The position numbers and the translations under genes were made by a program. Shown here piece by piece: positions 55,800 through 64,000 of a DNA stretch of 64,000 nt (the stretch's first letter is position 1; each line of letters starts with the position of its first letter). This stretch comes from Okapia johnstoni. Taxonomy: Eukaryota; Chordata; Mammalia; Artiodactyla; Giraffidae. Location: NCBI GenBank assembly GCA_024291935.2, contig CM044311.1:16143001-16207000 (forward strand), given 5' to 3'. The notes below the pieces were generated by a model. That model saw only the letters and a program-made list of their open reading frames with translations. It searched no databases and had not been told where the DNA came from.

Positions 55800-56490
55800 T
55801 TTACGAGCACTTTGTGCTTAGTTCTCTTTCTGTGTTATTCCACAGGGGTAATTTTATCCCTTTCTGTACCTTCTTCTGCATTCAGTTCCTGATGACTCTC
55901 AAATTCCTTTTTCCAGCCAGTTCCCCTAGGTGCACTCCAGAGAAAAATATTTTTTTTTCCTACTTGGATATCTCCACCTGCTGTCCTATTACCAAGCTCA
56001 TCTCATCTCAAACTTGCTCTTCTACCATCTTCCCTGTGATCCTAGACATTACCCCACTTGGCCCCCTGTACCTTACACCCAGTATCCATTCAATCCATCA
56101 TCACATCCTGTAAACTTCCTTCCTAAGTACCTTCTTCCCCACTGTCTCTGTCATAATATCAACACAACATCTCATATCATCTTTTGCCCCAATTGTTGTA
56201 TTTTTCTCTTTGCTGTTATTCTCACTCTTCACTGATCAGTTCTCTAGTTTGTATCAGGTTACTCACAGAATAAAGTTTACTTGGTTAAACTTTACAAACT
56301 TGTGTACATGCATCTTTCAGCATTTAATCCCTTAACACTTCCACTGAAACTCCTTCACACATGTGCTCCCACACATATCCACATTACTCTTGTTAGCTGA
56401 GTAGATGCTTTTTCCTCTCTGTTACTTAGATGTTGCTTACTCTGCCCAGGACATCCTTTCCCATCTGCCCAGTAAATGCATGCATCACTC
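55800..56490 (+). mobile_element. L2 LINE, ORF2 C-terminal and 3' region
   Basis: 'acttggatatctccacctgc', 'caatccatcatcacatcctg' and 'actcacagaataaagtttac' follow L2 order over about 700 bases. Frames are broken, but two 100-codon overlapping frames survive by chance. Confidence 0.7.
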
Positions 56491-56587
56491 AAGTCACTAT
56501 TTTTTAAAGTTTTTTTTTTTCCCCAATGATTTTTCCTCTTAATTCTTGTGGCAGATCTGGGTGTATCTCCTCCTAGGGTCTCACAGT

Positions 56588-56726
56588 GTGTGTGTGTGCA
56601 TGCTAAGTTGTTTCAGTTGTGTCAAACTCTTTGTGACCCTATGGACTGTAGCCTGCCAGGCTCCCCTGTCCATGGGATTATCCAGGCAAGAATACTGGAG
56701 TGGGTTGCCATGCCCTCCTCCAGGGG
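56588..56726 (-). mobile_element. 5'-truncated Bov-tA with perfect 13-bp TSD
   Basis: Minus-oriented, 139 bases, lacking the tRNA head. TSD agggtctcacagt (56575-56587; 56727-56739). A (gt)n stretch marks its tail side. Confidence 0.95.
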
Positions 56727-56846
56727 AGGGTCTCACAGTACTCCATATAACTCCATAATAGCAATGATCTCATTACCTTGTAAATTTTGTTCACATTGTA
56801 CTCACTTTTCTATTGAATTGGTCAAAATGTTCATTTGATTTTTTCC

Positions 56847-56893
56847 CTAAGCTGTTAGGAAAACCCAGATGAACTTTTTGGCCAACCCAACAC
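56847..56893 (+). mobile_element. Mariner-type terminus
   Basis: 'aggaaaacccagatgaactt' and 'ttttggccaacccaacact' match the terminal inverted repeat of bovine-type mariners. About 45 bases and only one end. Confidence 0.65.
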
Positions 56894-57213
56894 TTAAGAT
56901 ACTTGTAGGTCTGTGAGCCTTCATCTGTTTCCTTAGCTTTGGCCAGAGACACAGCCAGGTAAGAGGAAAACTTGCAGAGTCATTTGCAATATTTTAGAGA
57001 TGGCAGGAACTTTTGTGGGGGCGGGGGAAGGGGAAAGAGCAAAAAAATCCAGAACATTTTGTTGTGTAGAAGGTCGAAGGGTGATTTTTCCCACATCATT
57101 TCTTCCACAGTGCAAGGCTGCTGCAGGGAGGATTCAGGGGGAAATTTAGAAGGTACAAGTTTTCTTTATCAGAAAAACAAAGGGCTGTTGTAGTCCTGTT
57201 CTGGCTGTGGTTG
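56894..57213. other. Unique DNA
   Basis: A G-rich run at 57016-57034; nothing else seen. Confidence 0.45.

Positions 57214-57256
<43 letters not shown>
57214..57256 (+). repeat. (GT)n microsatellite
   Basis: About 20 uninterrupted gt units. Confidence 0.98.
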
Positions 57257-57257
<1 letters not shown>

Positions 57258-58029
57258 TTATGCTGATAGATCTGGTTTGTAGAAATAAGTTAACCTCAAC
57301 ACAACCATTTCTAACATAAGGTATGAGAATCAGGGAGAGGAAAGGTGGAGGTCAAATGAATATTATAATTTGGTGTCATCTCAGGTACACTAAGGGAACA
57401 AGAAAACTTAATTAATTACACCTATCATGTTCTAGGGCATTGTTAAGTATAATGGAGACACAATGTGAGCAAAACTAACAAGCAAATCAAAAGCATAAAC
57501 AGCCAATAGTAACAACAAGAAAACATTGCCTTTACCTTCGTGGTACTTGAAATCTTATGGGAGAAGACTGAAATCAATTAAAAAGCATATTAAAGCATGA
57601 TACATTTCTTGGATAAATGTTAGGAAAAAGAGTTATATGGCAAGCACATAAACACAGGCAAGCAGGACTCTATCTGTAGCTGGTTAACAGAAAGCTCCAT
57701 TACAAACAGGTTCCCATGAAAATCAAAGCAAAAGGAAACTGAAGGGGCTAAGGGTATCACGTTCTTTGCAGATTCTAGGTGAAATATCCATCAAGTCTAT
57801 CCTGAGTTTTTTCAGCCTCTGAGCATGTGGGGGGAGTTTATTTCTCAGCCAATGTTGTTAAGAGTTACAAGTGATGATTAAAGGGAGAAAATATTTTTTG
57901 GATCGTTTATTGCGTATTGTATGTCATTTACAGTGAGTGCTGCTTTAACCTTAGTCACGTACAGGAATATCACCCATACAAAATGTCTTTGAAGCTGATT
58001 AAGAGAGACGTATAAAAATCAAGGCCTAC
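57257..58029. other. Mostly unique DNA
   Basis: A weak L2-like stretch at about 57418-57600 ('tctagggcattgttaagtat', 'ttcgtggtacttgaaatctt'). The rest is unrecognised. Confidence 0.4.
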
Positions 58030-58216
58030 ATCTTTTTTTAGAATTAATTTTTATCAGAGTATAGTCGCTTTACAATGCTGTGTTAGTTTTTGCTGTACAG
58101 CAAAGTGAATCAGCTATATGTGTGCATATACCCTCTTTCCTTTGGATTTCCTTCCAGTTTAGGTCACCATAGAGCATTGAGTAGAGTTCTCCCTGCTGTA
58201 CAGTAGGTTCTCATTA
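58030..58216 (-). mobile_element. Artiodactyl L1 3' end
   Basis: 'ttatcagagtatagtcgctt', 'cagcaaagtgaatcagctat' and 'gctgtacagtaggttctcat'. Confidence 0.9.
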
Positions 58217-58336
58217 GACAAGGTCTATACCTTCTTCAAGAGAAGCAGTGATGATAGCACCAGAAACTGGTAAAATCTTAGGTAACTTTCTTCTCTCGCT
58301 GATGAAAGTGTTTTATACATTATTGTGAATCCTAAT

Positions 58337-58510
58337 TTGGCCTTCGCAGGTGGCTCAGTGATCCTTGGGTTGGAAAGCTCCCCTGGAGGAGGAAATGGCA
58401 GCCCACTCCAGTATTCTTGCCCAAAGAATCCCACCAACAGTGGAGCCTGCCAGGCTACAGGCCATGTGGTCACAAAGAGTTGGCCATGACTGAGCGACTG
58501 AACATACAAA
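58337..58510 (+). mobile_element. Bov-tA SINE with internal deletion
   Basis: Plus-oriented. The tRNA head 'cgcaggtggctcagtgatcc' jumps about 40 bases to 'ttgggttggaaagctcccct'. Confidence 0.9.
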
Positions 58511-58961
58511 CACCCATGGATTCTAACACTGATAACATATTGATATTGATTGACTGTGCACACAAAAACTTCTTATTGAGGGAAACACAAGCAGAAAGTA
58601 GGCATTGTGAGACTGATGTACTGCCTGAGTTTTGAAAAGTTATTTAGCAACTAGAAATGAATATGTAGATAAATCAGATTGTGGAAACATTGAGATCAGA
58701 GAAGTTGAAAATGATGCACTGAGAAATTATAAAAACATATAATACTTATTGAGTAATTGTTATGTGTCAAGTAGTTTGACAATGTCTTTACTTTTGGCTT
58801 AAACTTCATTTTCACGTCTTGTGCAGTTATTCCCACTCATGATGGTGCATCTGAGAAATTCCACAAATGCTGTCTCTGTATATTTCACCTAATATTTGAT
58901 AACTGCAAAAGGCACAAAATGTCATTCAGACATGGGTTTTTATGACCAATTGTTATAATTA
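58511..58961. other. Unique DNA
   Basis: A weak L2/MIR-like piece at about 58735-58790 ('ttattgagtaattgttatgt'). Nothing else. Confidence 0.4.
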
Positions 58962-58962
58962 T

Positions 58963-59174
58963 TGTTTTAGTTGCTATGTCATGTCTGACTCTACAGCCCC
59001 ATGGACTGTAGCCCCACCCCGGCTCCTCTGTCCATGGAATTTTTCAGGCAAGAATTCTGGGATGGGTTGCCATTTCCTCCTCCAGGGATCTTCCTGACCC
59101 AGGGATTGAACCTACATCTCTTGTGTCTCCTGCATTGGCAGGTGGATTCTTTACCACTCATCCATCAGGGAAGC
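58963..59174 (-). mobile_element. Bov-tA SINE
   Basis: Minus-oriented: 'gttgctatgtcatgtctgac' to 'accactcatccatcagggaa'. Confidence 0.9.
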
Positions 59175-59329
59175 TCTTTATGGCCCATACCACTCAAAAT
59201 TAACTTCTAATGTAAACCAGGAATATATTAGCAGAAAAACATTAAAGTGAAAATTAAAATATACAAGCAGACATAACACCTTCTTGAAATATGTTAAAAG
59301 GTTCCAGAAAAGCTGGCCCTGTTAGACTG

Positions 59330-59808
59330 GAGTTGGAAATACGAGAGGGATAACTCCTGGAGATCTAATATACAGCCTATTGACTATAGTTATAATATGT
59401 TGCATACCTGAAATTTGGTAAGAGAGTAAGTCTTTTTTTTAAATATTTTTTTTGATGTGGACCATTTTTAAAGCTCTTATTGAATTTGTTACAATATTTT
59501 ACTTTTGTTTTTATGGTTTTGAATTTTTGACCAAGAAGCATGTGGGATCTTTGCTCTCTGACCAGGGATAGAGCCTGGATTGGAAGTTGAAGTCTTAACC
59601 ACTGGACAGCCAGGGAACTCTTAAGAGAGTAAATCTTAAACGTTCTCACCATAGACAAAATGGTAACTATGTGAGGTGCTGGATATGGTAAGGAGGATGA
59701 CTGTGGTAATTATTTGACAATATATATGTATATCAAAACATTATATTGTACAGCTTAACTAAATATGGGTTTTCTTTATCAATCATATCTCAATAAAACT
59801 GGAAAATA
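59330..59808 (+). mobile_element. Old L1 3' end, split by a CHR SINE
   Basis: 'ggagatctaatatacagcct' at the left; after the SINE 'tagacaaaatggtaactatg', 'attatattgtacagcttaac' and 'tcatatctcaataaaactgg'. An older placental L1 type. Confidence 0.8.
59435..59621 (-). mobile_element. CHR-type SINE nested in L1
   Basis: Minus-oriented. It ends in the tRNA-derived 'taaccactggacagccaggg'; the B-box-like 'ctctgaccagggatagagcc' is visible. TSD of 16 bp with one mismatch (taagagagtaagtctt 59419-59434; taagagagtaaatctt 59622-59637). Confidence 0.9.
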
Positions 59809-60368
59809 AATAAACAAAAATCTTGGAAAACTCCATGCATCTTAGTTATCATGATGGAGGGTTATTTTATTCAGATGGTCCTCAGGGGGAAAGAATCAGT
59901 TCCTCAACATTGCAAGTTTTCATGAAATTCAGCATCACAAAAGATAGAGGATTCACATTGTTTCATTTTGTGTTGGAATAAGCATTATTTTCTATGAAGG
60001 AACAATTTCTTTGTAGGCTGAATGCTAGGTTAATCAAGCACAGAAATCCTAGGTTAACTGAGCACAAAAGGAAAGTTAGTTAAAATGATCTTTAAATTTC
60101 CATTCTTTCTTCAGGATGAAATGTGTAATTGGTATTTTTCTTCCATTTGAAGTCACTGGTGACATAACACTCATGGTCTTCCCACCTCCACCTTTTTTTT
60201 TTTTTTAAACTCTATTCTTGTTAATGTGCTTCTCAGCCAGGAAAAATGACATTAGGAAAAACACATTGTACAGGTTATGGAAAGAGCAAAAATGGAAGTC
60301 TCAAAGTGAAATATTCTTCATGAAAAAATTGTTCTTTTATATCTCTTTGGGGTAAAAATACCATCCAG
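59809..60368. other. Unique DNA
   Basis: A T-run at 60193-60206; otherwise nothing recognised. Confidence 0.45.
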
Positions 60369-60493
60369 TGTTTTTTGTTTGTTTTGGCCACATTGCATCT
60401 CATGCGAGATCTTAGTTCCTTGGCCAGGGATTGAACCCTTGCCATCTTGCAGTGGAAGCACAGTCTTAACCTCTGGAATACCAGGGAAGTCCC
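60369..60493 (-). mobile_element. CHR-type SINE
   Basis: Minus-oriented: 'ttttggccacattgcatctc', 'ggccagggattgaacccttg' and 'aataccagggaagtccc'. Confidence 0.9.
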
Positions 60494-60579
60494 ACCACCC
60501 TGCTTGGAAACATTTTATAATTAATTTTACTCTCCAACAGTTTTTAAGAGAATTGGCCACACTGATTTCCTTGATGGAT

Positions 60580-60794
60580 GGTGGTGGTTTAGTAGCTAAG
60601 CTGTGTCATACTCTTGCCTCTTGCAGCCCCATGGACTGTAGCCCAGCAGGCTGCTCTGTTCTTGGGACTTCCTAAGCAAGAATACTGGAGTGGGTTGCCA
60701 TTTCCTTCTCCAGTGAGTCTTCCTGAACCAGGGATCGAACCTGAGTCTCCTGCACTGCACACTGATTCTTTACCGCTGAGCCAATGGGGAAGTG
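60580..60794 (-). mobile_element. Bov-tA SINE
   Basis: Minus-oriented; TSD ccttgatggat (60569-60579; 60795-60805). Confidence 0.95.
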
Positions 60795-60805
60795 CCTTGA
60801 TGGAT

Positions 60806-62580
60806 AGACTTAACTACAAATTATTGCTATTCAGATTTAGGAAATTTACTCCCAATTTTGTGAATATACTTTTAGATATTCAAAGGGAAAAGGAAGATGA
60901 GGTAAAAAAACAAACAATTTTTCCCACTAAGTATCTGTTTTCCTTTGCTTCTCAAGTATTTTAAAACATTGACAATAGTTTTTAACCTATGATGTCTGAG
61001 TCATGTCCATGGATTTGCTAGGTGTCTAATGTATGCTGATACATAGGCTTCCTTTCATTCATATCCTCCAAATAATTAAGGGAAACTTCAGGAGGAATCA
61101 AATCTGTGTTTTTCTCCACATTTTTCTGCTCTGATGAGAAAAAATTTAAAAATCTTTTCAAAGGACAGTTGTAGCTAAACCATTTGGTGCTAGTTATCCT
61201 GGGGCTTATTAAAGTGAAGCTCAGTTTCCAAGCCACTCTGAAGTATTTTAAAATCCAAATTGGAGATGGGAACATATTTCTAATGATTTGTTTAGTCTGG
61301 TAATTATCATGAACCTTTAACATGGGTTGAACCAGTTTTCTCTGTGATTGGCGCTCTTATCATCTGTTACATTGTTATTAAGCAGACATGTTCTCATAGG
61401 AAACGCTAGGGCAAGTTACCCTGGGTTTTTGAATTTGGATGTCTGTTCAACAGTTTAGTCATGTAAGTGGATTTGAGGTTTCTTGGCAGAAGCCAACTTT
61501 TCAGCTGGTTCTTCTCTTTTTCAGAGTTGGTGAAAGAGTAGGGTTCCTGTGGAGAGAAAAGGACACTTTGAATATCCCAGAAACCATCTCCTTTTCTGAA
61601 AAAGAGCAAGGGCCTTGTTTGATAAACTGTCAGTTTGGAAAGCTTCTCTATTGTACATAGATCATGGTATATCCAATTACTTGACTGCCTAATATCTGCA
61701 ATGCAGTCCTTGGGCCCTAGCTCTTGGCACCTCATTTCAACCAACAGCTATAAATGTTTACCATGGGCAAGGAACCCTTCTAAAAGCAACAAAAAGATGT
61801 GACCATGACCTTAGTTAGACTACTGTTGAGGGAGAATGGGGTGGGCAAAAAGCCATCAAAAAAGCTATAATCATAGATCTCCATCTACAAAGTACCATTT
61901 GCGAAGTGGACTGTGAGGAGAAATGTAAGGGAAAAATTTGATACCGGAGAAGGATTTTGACAAAGACCAAGAAGAAAGACTTCTGGACAGAACAAACATT
62001 TGGTTTAAGTTTTCTATCATTTGACCCCAAGATACATTTCCAGTTTTGGTGTTTACTATGTATGCAGCCATTTAGTTGCACAATAAGTCAAATGTCTGTG
62101 CATATGTGGATTAATTCTTAGTGAGTGCCCCAAATTCATGAAATTCAAAGCCTGTTAGGGGGGAAAACCCCTGCCTTAATGGGAAATGCTCAGAGAGTAA
62201 ACTTCAAGTTGGAAGATGGCCATTGTGAGGTGAGATACTATTTCAAGTACTGAAAGCATTGGATTAGAGATTAGTAGTGATGGACAAGAGAAGCAAACAG
62301 TTATACACACAAGACTAGAAAACTCATGAGACAAGTGGGCTGGGCTATTGACTTGCTTTGTTCATGTTTTCATTGAATGATGAAGTGTTGATTGCATATG
62401 GTGGGTCAGACATTATACTGGGGATTGGAGGGAGTGGAACTAGACAAAAAAATAACTGTCTTTTTAAAGTATCCATGCAGTGAAAGGGAAGACAGAGCCT
62501 CTAAAATCAACTCTGCATAGAGGAAAGAGGGGCATTAGATTTCAACTGGGGATATAGGAATATGTACATATTAAGAAAAT
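60806..62580. other. Unique, repeat-poor DNA
   Basis: About 1.8 kb with no firm repeat. A vague L2-like stretch at about 62375-62500. Open frames of 100-112 codons (minus strand, 61323-61018 and 61744-61406) lack recognisable motifs. Confidence 0.5.
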
Positions 62581-62590
62581 TGAGCTGAGT

Positions 62591-62846
62591 TGTTTTTTTT
62601 TTTTAAGAAAAAAACTTATTTATTTATTTTTGACTCTGCTGGGTCTTTGTTGCAGCCTACAGGCTACTCTCTAGTTGAGATGTGCAGGCTTCTCATCAGA
62701 GTGGCTTCTCTTTTTGTAGAGCATGGGCTGTAAATCATGTGGGCTTCAATAGTTGCAGCATGTGGAATCTTCCCGGACCAGGGATGGAACCTATGTCCCC
62801 TGCATTGGCAGACATATTCTTAATCACTGGACCACTTGGAAAGACC
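62591..62846 (-). mobile_element. ART2/CHR-type SINE
   Basis: Minus-oriented: 'gctgggtctttgttgcagcc', 'tctcatcagagtggcttctc', 'tcttcccggaccagggatgg' and 'ttaatcactggaccacttgg'. TSD tgagctgagt (62581-62590; 62847-62856). Confidence 0.9.
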
Positions 62847-62856
62847 TGAGCTGAGT

Positions 62857-63012
62857 CTCCTCTGTCCACGGAATTTTCTAGGCAAGACTATTGGAGTGGG
62901 ATGCCGTGTCCTTCTCCAGGGAATCTTCCCAACCCAGGGATCAAACCTGAGCCTCTTGGATCTCCTGCATTGGCAGGAGTATTCTTTTACTACTGAGTCA
63001 CCAGGGAAACCC
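62857..63012 (-). mobile_element. Partial Bov-tA SINE abutting the previous SINE
   Basis: Minus-oriented, starts in the body ('ctcctctgtccacggaattt') directly after the ART2/CHR TSD and ends 'ctgagtcaccagggaaaccc'. Its 3' end is missing, so the older Bov-tA may have been cut by the later insertion and a deletion. Confidence 0.85.
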
Positions 63013-64000
63013 CTTAAACGCCTAGCAGATGTTGAATAGCTGTGCTGGAGGAGAGCAGTACATGCCAAAAAAAAATTTTATGTGCTGTAAGAGATCATGA
63101 ATTATCCACACATTTTTTTTTTGTTTTGAGTACTACATATAGAACAGAAGGTTGAGAGCAGCAGGTGAGTGAAAATTATGGCAGAAGAGACAGTGGGGTT
63201 AGCACATGAAGGGTTAATGAGGATGCCACAGTGTCAGCGTGGGCACGAGCCACAGAAAGATTTTAGGATTGAGAAACATAGAAGCAACATTTGATAAGAT
63301 GCAGTTACAGCTTAGAGAATGGCTGGATTCTAAGCCAGAAAACTACATGGAGAAAAAGTCTGAGGGACAGATGTTTAGAGTTAGGTAATATGTACAGATG
63401 TTGCTGGAGAAGAAAATCAAGAAAAATACCTGGAAAGAGTGAGAAAGCAGAGAGAAGGGAAGAGAAAAAGATTATTAAGACTGTGGCATTGAAGCCGAGG
63501 TAAAAGGCCATTAAAAAAGAGTATCAAATACACTGAAGGAGTCCTATGAAATGAGTGAAAACCAAGAGGTCGCCTGATATGGCAAAATTAAATTAAGTCC
63601 TTGGTGACCTTTACAAGCAGAAACTTGGCACATTGTTGGAAATGGAAAGCAAACCACAGGGGGTGAAGGGGGAAGTAGGTGGAGAGGAAATGCTTGTAAT
63701 GGGTGTAGAAAAATCAATTGAGAAGTCTGGCACAGCTCTTGCCTGGCAATGAAATGCCAAAGGGAGAAAGAGTTGATAGCTGACCGAGGAAGCATGTTGT
63801 CATTTACTCTTATACATAAACCCTGTGATTCAGCCCAGATCATCTAATCTCTGTCCCTGAATGTGTATCTGGCATTTCCTTCTCGAAACTATTGCTCAGC
63901 TCCCTAAATTATTTTTGCCCCTCCTCTCTTTTTGTCTGAAGCATATCACTCACTCAATTTAAGACGATGTCCTGTACAGAGTAAGTGTTCAATGTATTTA
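63013..64000. other. Unique DNA
   Basis: A-run at 63068-63076 and T-run at 63113-63121. No other repeat and no exon recognised. Confidence 0.5.

Noticed and set aside
55814..56235. Two overlapping 100-codon frames as a gene
   Set aside because: They run through L2 LINE sequence and have no conserved product.
61018..61744. Minus-strand frames of 101 and 112 codons
   Set aside because: No domain, no homologous words I recognise, typical length for chance frames in AT-rich DNA of this size.
1..64000. CRISPR arrays, operons, bacterial mobile elements or a defence-type gene system
   Set aside because: The repeats and composition are those of a ruminant genome; no regularly spaced direct repeats and no compact gene blocks exist here.

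Overview
This window looks like a gene-free stretch of a ruminant nuclear genome (cattle/sheep/goat group; the species cannot be fixed from sequence alone). The evidence is about 30 copies of the ruminant Bov-tA/BOV-A2 SINE family, 13 pieces of the BovB (RTE-type) LINE, artiodactyl L1 3' ends, four CHR/ART2-type SINEs, and two solo class I (ERV1-like) LTRs. Older placental repeats (L2, MIR, MER5A, other hAT relics, a Tigger relic, a MaLR/MLT1-like LTR) lie underneath. I see no host protein-coding exon, no functional tRNA or rRNA gene and no CpG island. The only recognisable protein-coding sequence is dead BovB reverse transcriptase (RT).

Layout. 1-5100: unique DNA with a MER5A split by a SINE, a two-headed SINE and an L1 3' end. 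5.1-7.7 kb: cluster of three BovB fragments in both orientations, riddled with SINEs. 7.7-13.2 kb: L1 3' ends, one good MIR, SINEs. 13.2-15.1 kb: a plus-strand BovB RT fragment facing a minus-strand BovB. 15.37-16.70 kb: a long inverted repeat, the most interesting structure here. One arm is a MaLR LTR with a SINE inside it; the other is an inverted copy of the LTR's middle. 16.97-18.5 kb: L1 3' end, LTR-like remnant, solo LTR. 18.5-25.7 kb: repeat-poor DNA with an L2 and a 62-bp direct duplication. 25.7-31.3 kb: short BovB insertions and SINEs. 31.3-45.2 kb: unique DNA with SINEs, an hAT relic, a second solo LTR, L2 and Tigger. 45.2-49.9 kb: two head-to-tail minus-strand BovB copies, the second holding the longest RT frame (347 codons, YADD present). 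50-64 kb: SINEs, L1 3' ends, L2, MIR, a mariner terminus and microsatellites.

Nothing here works as a pathway. The useful information is the insertion history, read from nested elements and target-site duplications (TSDs), and a few rearrangements that retrotransposition alone does not explain. Family names rest on memory of consensus sequences, not on a database search. Boundaries not fixed by a TSD may be off by 5-30 bases.
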